Shown here in pieces: positions 15,792-23,425 of a stretch of 36,814 nt of DNA. The DNA is taken from positions 1-36,814 of the forward strand of contig JAQVBQ010000017.1 of NCBI GenBank assembly GCA_028690215.1. The letters run 5' to 3'. Each line of letters starts with the position of its first letter. The first letter of the stretch is position 1. The position numbers and the translations under genes were made by a program. This DNA is from Bacteroidales bacterium (GTDB lineage Bacteria > Bacteroidota > Bacteroidia > Bacteroidales > UBA932). The notes below the pieces were generated by a model. The model was not told the origin of the DNA. It did not search any database and saw only the letters and a list, made by a program, of their open reading frames with translations.

Positions 15792-16817
15792 TTAAACAAA
15801 TTGAAGTAAAAAATCTAATGTATTTACACCGTCAGCATATTGGTCTATCGCGGGATTCTGAGCATTTCCGAATGTGACGCCCTCCTTATAATTCACAACA
15901 CATTGCAACTTATCAAGATGATCTTCCAAGAAAGAGCTTACTTCATCCAAGCTATCGTACTCCTGAATGTTAATAACTCCAAGAGGTGGAGGAGTGCTCC
16001 CCGATTTTACCATAATAAAAAAGCCCCCATCGATGAACTCAGTTGACGACATCGTGCATAATGCCTTCTGATATTTATATGAAGAGATATAATCATCCGA
16101 TACCACCTCACTACTCATTGAACATGAAGCTGATAACAAACCGGTAAAATCATAGCCAACAGGCACCAGCAGAGAACTTACGCTTCTGCAACCAAGCCCA
16201 TAGTATAAGAAAATATCCTTGGCAAGATTCTCGAGGTCGTTCCGACTCTCATTGCCTCTCAACAAGGCCACGCTGTATCTGCTTCCGCGGATTATAGCAT
16301 GTGATGAAGGATATTTGGACTTTAGAAAGTCTGAAGTTGTATCTGAACCCGATGCAATCACAATATCAGCATCCCCGGGCAGGGTCTCAGTAAAAAAAAC
16401 TCTTTCGCTCCAATAAGGATTATAATCTGAAAGCAATTTATAAAGGTAAGGAATCAAGTACCTGTCCTTAGACGAGAGTTTTACCTCTGCCTTATATCCA
16501 CATGCCAGCGCAGCCAAAAGATCATGAAACCCAACCATTGGTATATTGCCGGCCATTACAATCAGGACAGTTTTCTCACGTTCTTCAATCTTGTGCTGGT
16601 ATGGACTCAGCCACTCCTCAATCACTCTTTTATCAAGAAACTCTCTGCATATGGATAATATTGCATAGATCTGCATATTAGGTGTAAACAGAGGGTTTTC
16701 TCTGTAGGAAAGTTCAATTACACTTTTCAAGGAGCTCTCCCCGGAGAGATCCCTCATCATTTCCGTCAACTGAGCACCCAATGCAGAAAAATCGTCTGTA
16801 AAAACTTTATTATACAT
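15792..16817 (-). CDS. Acyl-CoA reductase, LuxC-like
   Basis: A 341-residue member of the LuxC acyl-CoA reductase family, related to aldehyde dehydrogenases: NADPH-dependent reduction of an acyl thioester to aldehyde through a cysteine. The probable nucleophile is C210 in YYGLGCRSVSSLLVP; nucleotide-binding regions are around TVLIVMAGNIPMVG (83-96) and IVIASGSDTT (152-161). It is shorter than marine LuxC (about 480), as usual for the Bacteroidota version. No luxD or luxE partners are present, and the natural acyl substrate is unknown. First gene of a minus-strand operon with the pRiA4b ORF-3-like gene and miaA. Its ATG lies four bases from a promoter -7 box. Confidence 0.8.
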   Translation of the reverse strand: MYNKVFTDDFSALGAQLTEMMRDLSGESSLKSVIELSYRENPLFTPNMQIYAILSICREFLDKRVIEEWLSPYQHKIEEREKTVLIVMAGNIPMVGFHDLLAALACGYKAEVKLSSKDRYLIPYLYKLLSDYNPYWSERVFFTETLPGDADIVIASGSDTTSDFLKSKYPSSHAIIRGSRYSVALLRGNESRNDLENLAKDIFLYYGLGCRSVSSLLVPVGYDFTGLLSASCSMSSEVVSDDYISSYKYQKALCTMSSTEFIDGGFFIMVKSGSTPPPLGVINIQEYDSLDEVSSFLEDHLDKLQCVVNYKEGVTFGNAQNPAIDQYADGVNTLDFLLQFV

Positions 16818-16848
16818 TTGGCAAATTTAGTAAAAGGGACTATTTTTA
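16817..16848 (+). promoter_or_regulatory. Promoter for the YigZ-pyrB-pyrI operon
   Basis: TTTG (16817-16820), 20 bases, then TATTTTTA (16841-16848), which matches TAnnTTTG at seven of eight positions. It predicts a leader of about 15 bases before the ATG at 16870. The first base of TTTG is also the first base of the oppositely directed start codon. Confidence 0.45.
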
Positions 16849-16853
16849 CCAAA
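16822..16853 (-). promoter_or_regulatory. Promoter for the acyl-CoA reductase operon
   Basis: On the minus strand TTTG (16853-16850), 20 bases, then TAAATTTG (16829-16822): a full match to the Bacteroidota pattern. The ATG at 16817 is only four bases beyond the -7 box, so transcription should begin at or next to the start codon. The elements interleave with those of the plus-strand promoter for the YigZ gene. Confidence 0.6.
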
Positions 16854-16869
16854 TGCAAAGTAAGTCCGT

Positions 16870-17484
16870 ATGAGTGAATTTTCGGCCATAGATACCTTTA
16901 AATCAATATCTAAGCCCTCTACCGGTATCTACAAGGAACTTGGCAGTAAATTCCTTTCTTTTGCATATCCTATCAATTCGGAAGATGAAATAAAAGGTAT
17001 ACTCGCTTCAATACGTAAAAGTTACTTTGATGCAAGGCATCATTGTTATGCATACAGAATTGGCAAAGAGGGCGAAATTTGGAGGGCGAATGATGACGGA
17101 GAGCCATCCTCAACCGGAGGCAAACCAATTCTGGGACAACTTCTCTCAAATGAACTGAGTGATGTTCTTATTGTGGTGGTAAGATATTTCGGCGGAACGA
17201 AACTTGGTGTACCGGGACTGATAAGAGCATACCGGAGTGCAGCAGCAGACGCAATTGCCAATAGTGAGATAATTGATAAGACTTTAATGCGGGAACTTGT
17301 GATCTCCTTCGATTATATTCAGATGAATGACATCCTGAAAAAAACCAGGGATCTTCAAGCCGAAATCGTTGAACAACAGTTCGACAACCTCTGTCAGTTA
17401 AAATTGAGAATACGGGAGGGAAACCTTTCGAAGTTCTGTGAGATTATGACAGACTATAATGCAACAATACTACTTTGTAACTGA
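16870..17484 (+). CDS. YigZ/IMPACT family protein
   Basis: A 204-residue protein with the IMPACT (UPF0029) domain: SKFLSFAYPI near residue 27, then RHHCYAYRIG, the strongly conserved NDDGEPSSTGGKPILGQL (about 75-92), VVVRYFGGTKLGVPGLIRAY and a C-terminal ferredoxin-like domain (about 135-204). Eukaryotic IMPACT and yeast Yih1 regulate the kinase Gcn2; the role of bacterial YigZ is not settled, although a ribosome or nucleic-acid link is suspected. It is the first gene of an operon with pyrB and pyrI, 23 bases before pyrB, with no evident functional connection. Confidence 0.9.
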   Translation: MSEFSAIDTFKSISKPSTGIYKELGSKFLSFAYPINSEDEIKGILASIRKSYFDARHHCYAYRIGKEGEIWRANDDGEPSSTGGKPILGQLLSNELSDVLIVVVRYFGGTKLGVPGLIRAYRSAAADAIANSEIIDKTLMRELVISFDYIQMNDILKKTRDLQAEIVEQQFDNLCQLKLRIREGNLSKFCEIMTDYNATILLCN

Positions 17485-17507
17485 TCAAAAAACAATAAAT
17501 TCAAAAT

Positions 17508-18413
17508 ATGCCAAGACATCTTATTTCAATCCACGACTTCACAAAAGAAGACATTCTGGATGTTCTCAGGATGGCTGCGGAGTTTGAGAAGAACCCATCG
17601 CAACCTATATTACATGACAAGGTGATAGCCAGTATCTTTTTCGAGCCATCAACCAGGACTCGTCTCAGTTTTGAGACAGCAGCAAATAGACTTGGAGCCA
17701 GGGTTATTGGCTTTTCAGATGCCGGCAACACAAGTGTTTCCAAGGGAGAGACTATAAAAGATACCATTAAGATGGTTTCTAACTATGCAGACCTGATAGT
17801 GATGAGACACCCTCTTGAGGGCAGTGCCAGATATGCCTCAGAGGTATCAAGGGTTCCAGTTATCAATGCAGGTGATGGAGCAAATCAACACCCTTCACAG
17901 ACACTGTTGGACCTCTACTCTATCCAAAAGACACAAGGGACTCTGGATAATATGAAAATTGACGTTATCGGAGATCTTAAGTACGGAAGGACTGTTCACT
18001 CATTGCTTCAGGCAATGTCACACTTCTCCCCTTCATTTACATTCACTGCCCCCGAAGAGCTCAAACTGCCGGAAGAGTATAAAATTTTCCTGAGAGATAG
18101 GGGTATCCCTTTCAGAGAGACCGACGGACTGACCGATGGATTCAGTGATGCCGACATTATATATATGACAAGGGTTCAAAGAGAGCGGTTTACCGATCCT
18201 ATTGAGTATGAAAGAGTGAAAAATATATATAGTCTCAATGCATCCATGCTTGAAGGGACAAAACCGGGGATGAAGATACTCCATCCGCTGCCAAGAGTAA
18301 ATGAAATTTCCTACGACGTGGATGACAGCAACCACGCTTACTATTTTGAACAGGCCAGAAACGGCGTTTACACCAGAATGGCTATCATAGCCAAACTTTT
18401 AGGAGAAAAATAA
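17508..18413 (+). CDS. pyrB: Aspartate carbamoyltransferase catalytic subunit
   Basis: A 301-residue catalytic subunit joining carbamoyl phosphate and aspartate in the first committed step of pyrimidine synthesis. The carbamoyl-phosphate site [13 protein letters not shown] (44-56), the mobile-loop lysine in SKGETI (about 79), [23 protein letters not shown] (about 122-135), [11 protein letters not shown] and HPLPR are all intact. Length and motifs match the class whose trimers associate with PyrI dimers, and pyrI follows directly after nine bases. There is no visible pyrimidine attenuator in the 23-base gap upstream. Confidence 0.96.
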   Translation: MPRHLISIHDFTKEDILDVLRMAAEFEKNPSQPILHDKVIASIFFEPSTRTRLSFETAANRLGARVIGFSDAGNTSVSKGETIKDTIKMVSNYADLIVMRHPLEGSARYASEVSRVPVINAGDGANQHPSQTLLDLYSIQKTQGTLDNMKIDVIGDLKYGRTVHSLLQAMSHFSPSFTFTAPEELKLPEEYKIFLRDRGIPFRETDGLTDGFSDADIIYMTRVQRERFTDPIEYERVKNIYSLNASMLEGTKPGMKILHPLPRVNEISYDVDDSNHAYYFEQARNGVYTRMAIIAKLLGEK

Positions 18414-18422
18414 TCCCACATT

Positions 18423-18887
18423 ATGGAAAAACATTTAAAAGTAAGTGCTATAAAAGAGGGCACTGTAATAGACCACATTCCAGCCGACCAGCTATTTAAA
18501 GTCATAGATATATTAGGTCTCTCTCATAGTGAAAATCAGATAACATTCGGAACCAATCTTGACAGTAAATTTCTGGGAAAGAAAGCCATAATAAAAATTG
18601 CAGACCGGTTTTTCAAGAACGAGGATATTGACAGGATTGCGCTTATTGCACCACAAGCCAAGATTAATGTCATTCACAACTTTAAGGTTGTCGAGAAGAG
18701 AGAACTTTCAATACCCGCCACAATAAGGGGAATAGTTAAATGTATGAACCCTGTTTGCGTTACCAACCATCAACCGATTGAGACCTTGTTCACTACAATG
18801 CAGGACAATGGAGAGATACGGCTGTTGTGTCATTATTGTGAAAAAGAAACAAACGATAAAAACATCAAGATTATAAGTAATGTTTAA
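18423..18887 (+). CDS. pyrI: Aspartate carbamoyltransferase regulatory subunit
   Basis: A 154-residue regulatory chain that binds CTP and ATP and passes feedback control to PyrB. The N-terminal allosteric domain runs to about residue 95 (VSAIKEGTVIDHIPA); the zinc domain has four cysteines, C107 and C112 (CMNPVC) and C136 and C139 (CHYC), which structure the contact to the catalytic chain. The length equals that of E. coli PyrI. The last bases TGTTTAACA form a small inverted repeat around the stop codon, too weak to be called a terminator. Confidence 0.95.
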   Translation: MEKHLKVSAIKEGTVIDHIPADQLFKVIDILGLSHSENQITFGTNLDSKFLGKKAIIKIADRFFKNEDIDRIALIAPQAKINVIHNFKVVEKRELSIPATIRGIVKCMNPVCVTNHQPIETLFTTMQDNGEIRLLCHYCEKETNDKNIKIISNV

Positions 18888-18890
18888 CAT

Positions 18891-18925
18891 TTTGCTTACA
18901 GATTTTCAATTTTTATCTATCTTTG
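18891..18925 (+). promoter_or_regulatory. Promoter of the serC-serA-DUF1015 operon
   Basis: TTTG (18891-18894), 23 bases, then TATCTTTG (18918-18925), the most common form of the Bacteroidota -7 box. It gives a predicted start near 18931 and a leader of about 42 bases before the ATG at 18974. It begins four bases after the pyrI stop, separating the serine genes from the pyrimidine operon. Confidence 0.65.
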
Positions 18926-18973
18926 GGTCACAATTAAAAACAACAAACCATATTAAAAATATATAACATTATC

Positions 18974-20047
18974 ATGAAAGTCGCTCACAACTTTAATGCA
19001 GGCCCATGTGTCCTGCCAAAGCCAGCTCTTAAGGCTGCAATTGAGGCCCTTAACGACTACAAGGGCACAGGAATGTCAGTTATCGAGGTTTCTCACCGCT
19101 CAAAAGAGTGGGAAGCAACTATGGAAGAGTGCCGTGCACTATGGAAAGAGCTACTTAACATCCCTGAAGGATATCATGTTCTTTTCCTCGGTGGCGGAGC
19201 CAGTATGCAATTTCTCTATGTAGCAATGAACCTTTTGGAGAACAAAGCTGGTTATCTTGAAACAGGTGTTTGGGCAAAGAAGGCTCTGAAAGAGGCTAAA
19301 GGTCTTGGAAATGCTTTTGCTGTTGCATCCTCAGCAGACAAAAATTTCAGCTACATACCAAAGGGTTATGAGATACCAAAGGATCTTGATTACTTCCACA
19401 TTACAACAAACAACACTATTTACGGTACAGAGATCCATGAGGATATGGATTGCCCTGTAAACCTTGTTGCCGATATGTCTTCAGACATCATGAGCCGCCC
19501 TGTTGATGTAAGCAAATATGCTATGATTTACGGAGGTGCACAGAAAAATGTCGGCCCTGCCGGAGTAACCTTTGTAATTATCAGAGAGGACATCCTAGGC
19601 AAAGTGACACGTTATTTGCCTACTATGCTTGACTACAGGACTCATATCAAAGAGCAGTCAATGTTCAACACTCCTCCTGTATTCTCTATTTTTGTAATGA
19701 CTGAAACCTTGAAATGGGTTAAGAGCATTGGAGGTTTGAATGCAATATACAAGATCAACAAAGAGAAAGCTGCTTTATTATACAACGAGATTGACAGAAA
19801 CAAAATGTTTGTCGGTACTGCTGCCAAAGAGGACCGTTCACTCATGAACATTTGCTTTGTGATGGCTGAAGAGTATAAGGATAAAGAGGAGGCATTCATG
19901 GCTTTTGCAAAAGAGAAAGGCATGGTTGGTATAAAAGGTCACCGTTCAGTTGGTGGTTTCCGTGCATCAGTATATAATGCATGCCCGGTTGAGAGCATAA
20001 AGGCTCTTGTTGCTTGTATGCAGGAATTTGAAAAATTAAACAGCTAA
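18974..20047 (+). CDS. serC: Phosphoserine aminotransferase
   Basis: A 357-residue PLP enzyme that converts 3-phosphohydroxypyruvate and glutamate to O-phosphoserine, the second step of serine synthesis; it can also act in pyridoxal phosphate synthesis. Visible are the N-terminal [10 protein letters not shown], the SHRSKEW phosphate-binding segment (40-46), GGGASMQF (73-80), [16 protein letters not shown] (165-171) and the PLP lysine K191 in [11 protein letters not shown]. The C-terminal [18 protein letters not shown] motif is intact. First gene of the serine operon, five bases before serA. Confidence 0.97.
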   Translation: MKVAHNFNAGPCVLPKPALKAAIEALNDYKGTGMSVIEVSHRSKEWEATMEECRALWKELLNIPEGYHVLFLGGGASMQFLYVAMNLLENKAGYLETGVWAKKALKEAKGLGNAFAVASSADKNFSYIPKGYEIPKDLDYFHITTNNTIYGTEIHEDMDCPVNLVADMSSDIMSRPVDVSKYAMIYGGAQKNVGPAGVTFVIIREDILGKVTRYLPTMLDYRTHIKEQSMFNTPPVFSIFVMTETLKWVKSIGGLNAIYKINKEKAALLYNEIDRNKMFVGTAAKEDRSLMNICFVMAEEYKDKEEAFMAFAKEKGMVGIKGHRSVGGFRASVYNACPVESIKALVACMQEFEKLNS

Positions 20048-20052
20048 TTGTC

Positions 20053-20973
20053 ATGAAAGTACTTGTTGCTACAGAAAAACCGTTTGCAAAAGCAGCGGTT
20101 GACGGAATAAGAGGTATAGTTGAGGGTGCAGGTCATACACTTGCGCTTCTTGAAAAATACACTAAGGTCGAAGATTTATATGCTGCAGTTTCAGATGCAA
20201 ATGCTTTGATCGTACGTTCTGACAAGGTTACAAGAGAGGTAATCAATTCTGCAAAGAACCTGAAAATAGTTGTTCGCGCCGGTGCGGGATTCGACAACCT
20301 TGACCTTCCTGCATGCACAGAGAGGGGCATTGTTGCAATGAACACTCCTGGACAGAATTCAAACGCTGTTGCAGAGCTTGCCATAGGAATGATGATCTAT
20401 GCCTCAAGAAATTGTTTTACTCCGGGGACAGGTGTTGAACTCAAAGGAAAGACTCTTGGAATTCACGCCTTCGGTAATGTTGGAAGACTTGTTGCAAAAT
20501 TGGGACAGGGATTCGGGATGAATATAGTTGCTTTTGACCCGTTTGTAAGTGCAGAAGCTATCCGCAACGCGGGTGCCACACCTGTAAATTCAATCGAAGA
20601 GCTTTATGAAAAGTCAAACTATCTGTCACTCCACATTCCTGCTACCAACGAGACTAAGAAATCTGTCGGATATGAATTGATGAAGAGGATGCCTAAAGGG
20701 GCAGTTCTTATCAACACCGCACGCAAGGAGGTTATTAACGAGGAAGAGCTTGTAAAGATTCTCGAAGAGAGAGTTGACATCAAATACATTACTGATATTG
20801 CTGCTGACATTCAGGCAACACTCAATGAGAAATTCGGAGTGAGAGTATTCGCCTCCCCTAAGAAGATGGGAGCCGAGACTGCCGAGGCAAACATTAATGC
20901 AGGACTTGCAGCCGCAAATCAGATAATTAAGTTCTTCGCAACCGGAGACAAAACATTCCAATTAAACAAATAG
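20053..20973 (+). CDS. serA: D-3-phosphoglycerate dehydrogenase, short form with Lys at the catalytic His position
   Basis: A 306-residue dehydrogenase of the D-2-hydroxyacid family without the C-terminal regulatory ACT domain (short, type III). It oxidises 3-phosphoglycerate to phosphohydroxypyruvate with a nicotinamide cofactor. Present are RAGAGFDN (75-82), a Rossmann segment LGIHAFGNVGR in which the first Gly of GxGxxG is Ala139, the catalytic-type arginine R224 in NTARKEV, and the segment ASPKKMGAETAEAN (267-280), where most relatives have a catalytic histidine in a PHxGA-like motif; here it is K270 or K271. Lys-type enzymes (type IIIK) are known from Entamoeba histolytica, whose gene groups with Bacteroides. 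Its place after serC confirms the role. Confidence 0.93.
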   Translation: MKVLVATEKPFAKAAVDGIRGIVEGAGHTLALLEKYTKVEDLYAAVSDANALIVRSDKVTREVINSAKNLKIVVRAGAGFDNLDLPACTERGIVAMNTPGQNSNAVAELAIGMMIYASRNCFTPGTGVELKGKTLGIHAFGNVGRLVAKLGQGFGMNIVAFDPFVSAEAIRNAGATPVNSIEELYEKSNYLSLHIPATNETKKSVGYELMKRMPKGAVLINTARKEVINEEELVKILEERVDIKYITDIAADIQATLNEKFGVRVFASPKKMGAETAEANINAGLAAANQIIKFFATGDKTFQLNK

Positions 20974-20990
20974 TAAAAGAGAGACAAACA

Positions 20991-22229
20991 ATGGTTAAAG
21001 TTAAGCCTTTTGCAGCCTTACGCCCACCGAAAGCATTAGCACAAGAAGTTGCATCCCGTCCGTATGACGTACTTAATTCCAAAGAAGCTAAAGCAGAAGC
21101 CGGAGAAAAGTCTTTGCTCCACATTATAAAGCCGGAGATTGATTTCGACCCGATAGCAGATGAACATTCTCAGCCGGTTTATGACAAAGCCGTAGAAAAT
21201 TTCAAGCTATGGCAGGAGAAGGGTTGGCTTGTACAGGACAAGAAGGAGATGTATTATGTCTATGCACAGACAATGGATGGACGTACTCAGTACGGACTTG
21301 TTGTAGGTGCCAATGTCGAGGATTACCTTACCGGTAAAATCAAGAAGCACGAGTTGACACGTAAGGATAAAGAAGAGGACAGGATGATCCATGTCCGTAT
21401 TCAGAATGCCAATGTAGAACCTGTGTTTTTTGCATATCCTGACAACGATGAGATAAACCGGATTGTATCTGAAGTTGTGAAAAAACAACCTGAGTACGAC
21501 TACATTGCAGACGATGGGTTTGGTCACACATTCTGGACTATTGACAATGACAGCACCATAAAGAGGATAACAGAGATTTTCTCCACCATACCTGCCTTCT
21601 ATGTAGCAGATGGTCACCACAGGACAGCTGCAGCAGCTCTGGTCGGAGAGGAGAAGAGAAAAAGCAATCCGAAACATACCGGCGAAGAGGAGTACAACTA
21701 CTTCCTTGCTGTGGTATTTCCGGAGAGCCATCTCAAGATTATTGACTACAACCGTGTAGTTAAGGATCTGAACGGGATGACATCTGCCGATTTCATTAAG
21801 AAACTAAACGAAGATTTCGTTGTAGAGAAGATGGGCGCAGATATATACAAACCTGTCGCACTTCACAACTTCTCGATGTATATCGACGGCAACTGGTACT
21901 CACTTACAGCTAAACCCGGCACCTATAATGAAAAAGATCCTGTCGGTGTGCTGGATGTAACTGTCATGTCAAATCTTGTTTTCGACAAGCTATTGGACAT
22001 TAAAGATCTGAGAACTTCAAAACGTATTGACTTCATCGGAGGTATCCGTGGTTTAGGTGAGTTGAAGAAACGCGTTGACTCAGGTGAAATGGTTGCAGCC
22101 TTTGCTTTGTATCCGGTATCTATGAGACAGCTTATAGATATAGCTGATACAGGCAATATAATGCCGCCAAAGACAACCTGGTTCGAGCCGAAGTTAAGAA
22201 GCGGGCTGGCTATTCACAAACTTAGCTAA
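20991..22229 (+). CDS. DUF1015 family protein
   Basis: A 412-residue protein recognised as DUF1015 by the N-terminal VKVKPFAALRP, the RPYDV motif (23-27), the HIIKPEIDF segment and the central AFYVADGHHRTAAAA (about 202-215). Biochemical function is not established to my knowledge. The DGHHR motif (207-211) resembles the phosphate-binding signature of the ParB/sulfiredoxin fold, which includes ADP-dependent serine kinase SerK and SbnI; that comparison is mine. It is the third gene of the serine operon, 17 bases after serA and with no serB nearby, so a role in the phosphoserine/serine step is possible. Its stop codon overlaps that of the opposing gene in an eight-base palindrome. Confidence 0.85.
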   Translation: MVKVKPFAALRPPKALAQEVASRPYDVLNSKEAKAEAGEKSLLHIIKPEIDFDPIADEHSQPVYDKAVENFKLWQEKGWLVQDKKEMYYVYAQTMDGRTQYGLVVGANVEDYLTGKIKKHELTRKDKEEDRMIHVRIQNANVEPVFFAYPDNDEINRIVSEVVKKQPEYDYIADDGFGHTFWTIDNDSTIKRITEIFSTIPAFYVADGHHRTAAAALVGEEKRKSNPKHTGEEEYNYFLAVVFPESHLKIIDYNRVVKDLNGMTSADFIKKLNEDFVVEKMGADIYKPVALHNFSMYIDGNWYSLTAKPGTYNEKDPVGVLDVTVMSNLVFDKLLDIKDLRTSKRIDFIGGIRGLGELKKRVDSGEMVAAFALYPVSMRQLIDIADTGNIMPPKTTWFEPKLRSGLAIHKLS

Positions 22230-22842
22230 TCCTGGGAACTGAGAGGCGTTTCCTGAGAAAAACCAGAAAACTGCCTATAAGAATAACGGCAATAGTCATG
22301 CCGACCAGATAGGGGACTATCAATATTCCGAGTTTGCTTATGTCAAAGAAGGGGTATAGATAGTCCTCCTTCATTATAGCAAGGTATAAACCCCAGAACA
22401 TAAAAACAAAAGGATATATTATCCAGCTCCATATATATCGGTACTGTAACTCCCTCTCTTCAAAAACAATCCAATAGAAGAACATCAGTGAAGGTACGAG
22501 ATAATGTAAAAGATCAGATGCGACCCTCTGAAGGCCCTGAGCATTTGAAGTCGGGGCCAATATAATCAGGAATGTAATTCCCGTAAGCAATATATATGAG
22601 GTGACAGGTGTTAGAGCTCTTTTAAACCACTCCTTTTCTGTCATTGATTTAAAATTTACGAGTGCCAGGAAGGCATAGAGCATGACCAGGGCATTCGATT
22701 GCAACGTGAAGTATTTAAATATTGAAAGACCCTCCCAAATTCCTCCTTCGGCAGAGTTTACATACACATCAATCCCTATTCCCTGAATTGTAGTAATTAA
22801 AACCAGAGCCAGTATAAGTTTCTTTAAATCATTCTTTCTCAT
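22222..22842 (-). CDS. Pr6Pr-like six-helix membrane protein
   Basis: A 206-residue integral membrane protein with about six hydrophobic helices. The conserved segments KYFTLQSNALV (about 43-53) and LLHYLVPSLMFFYW (about 111-124), the latter with a buried histidine, fit the Pr6Pr family, which is distantly related to the eukaryotic AIG1/FAR-17a group; in eukaryotes members hydrolyse fatty-acid esters of hydroxy fatty acids, but for bacteria the function is not known. It is a single gene, convergent with DUF1015. Expression could come from CTTG-N20-TAAAATTG, whose -7 box is four bases from the ATG. Confidence 0.75.
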   Translation of the reverse strand: MRKNDLKKLILALVLITTIQGIGIDVYVNSAEGGIWEGLSIFKYFTLQSNALVMLYAFLALVNFKSMTEKEWFKRALTPVTSYILLTGITFLIILAPTSNAQGLQRVASDLLHYLVPSLMFFYWIVFEERELQYRYIWSWIIYPFVFMFWGLYLAIMKEDYLYPFFDISKLGILIVPYLVGMTIAVILIGSFLVFLRKRLSVPRIS

Positions 22843-22846
22843 GTTA

Positions 22847-22878
22847 CAATTTTAGAAATTCTTTTTTTTATATCCAAG
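22847..22878 (-). promoter_or_regulatory. Possible promoter for the Pr6Pr-like gene
   Basis: On the minus strand CTTG (22878-22875), 20 bases, then TAAAATTG (22854-22847), one mismatch in each element compared with TTTG and TAnnTTTG. The ATG at 22842 follows after four bases. Confidence 0.3.
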
Positions 22879-22909
22879 TTTGAATTATCATTTTTTTATT
22901 GTAGCTTCG
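22879..22909 (+). promoter_or_regulatory. Probable promoter for the RRM protein gene, with a long leader
   Basis: TTTG (22879-22882), 19 bases, then TAGCTTCG (22902-22909) followed by C; seven of eight -7 positions match. The predicted leader is about 115 bases (to 23030), A/T-rich with T-runs, the longest untranslated stretch in the window. A small inverted repeat TTCG-CGC-CGAA (22906-22916) overlaps the box. I see no known riboswitch in the leader. Confidence 0.4.
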
Positions 22910-23030
22910 CGCCGAAAGAGTGTTATTCCTCAATTCGAAAGTTTTTGTTTTTACTGATTTTTTAGTTTATTAATAGACTTTAGTATTTATAACACTCACA
23001 TTATTATTTTTTTATATTAAAGTTTATTTA

Positions 23031-23357
23031 ATGAACATTTTTATTTCAAATCTGAGTTACGGCGTAAAAGACGCTGATCTCAATCAATTATTCAGCGAGT
23101 ACGGTGAAATCAGCTCTGCTAAAGTTATCATGGACAGAGAAACCGGTAGATCAAGAGGATTCGGCTTCGTAGAGATGCCTGATGAAGCTGCTGGTGAGAA
23201 AGCAATCAATGAACTTAACGGATGCGAGTATGACGGTAAAGTCATCAATGTAAACGTTGCTAAACCTAAAGAGAATAGGGACAATAGCCGTGGCGGTTAC
23301 AACCGTGGCGGTGGAAACGATAGAAGAGGCGGCGGATACGAAAGAAGACGCTACTAA
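23031..23357 (+). CDS. RNA-binding protein with one RRM and a Gly/Arg-rich tail
   Basis: A 108-residue protein with a single RNA recognition motif (1-80). RNP2 is NIFISNL at residues 2-8 and RNP1 is RGFGFVEM at about 42-49, both with the aromatic residues that stack on RNA bases. The tail from about 85 is rich in Gly, Arg, Asn and Tyr (GGYNRGGG, RRGGGYERRRY) as in bacterial and plant glycine-rich RNA-binding proteins. Such proteins are abundant in Bacteroidota and cyanobacteria (Rbp family), where they bind many transcripts and are often cold-induced. It is monocistronic, has a long A/T-rich leader and a strong terminator, typical for a highly expressed small gene. Confidence 0.93.
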   Translation: MNIFISNLSYGVKDADLNQLFSEYGEISSAKVIMDRETGRSRGFGFVEMPDEAAGEKAINELNGCEYDGKVINVNVAKPKENRDNSRGGYNRGGGNDRRGGGYERRRY

Positions 23358-23376
23358 TCTGTCAGATTCAATACAT

Positions 23377-23411
23377 AAAAAACCGGTTGTAAATTACAGC
23401 CGGTTTTTTTT
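23377..23411. terminator. Two-way intrinsic terminator between RRM and GNAT genes
   Basis: A 15-base stem (A-run, then CCGGTTGTA, 23377-23391, pairing with 23395-23409) and a three-base loop are followed by T up to 23411 on the plus strand. On the minus strand the left A-run becomes six T. It ends both the RRM gene and the minus-strand receptor operon. Confidence 0.9.
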
Positions 23412-23425
23412 ATTCACACCCAGAG

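Noticed and set aside
16054-16817. Bioluminescence (lux) system suggested by the LuxC-like gene
   Set aside because: No luciferase luxAB, luxD or luxE is present; LuxC-like reductases without lux genes are common in Bacteroidota.
18879-18891. AATGTT-T-AACATT inverted repeat around the pyrI stop as a terminator
   Set aside because: The stem is six A/T-rich pairs and only a few T follow, too weak to call; it may be chance.
21207-21731. A 174-codon open frame antisense to the DUF1015 gene
   Set aside because: The translation is a Val/Cys/Leu-rich mix with no domain, as expected from reading a conserved gene backwards.
23280-23356. Short repeats of GGCGG/CGTGG type as a tandem repeat element
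   Set aside because: They encode the Gly/Arg-rich tail of the RRM protein and are explained by coding.
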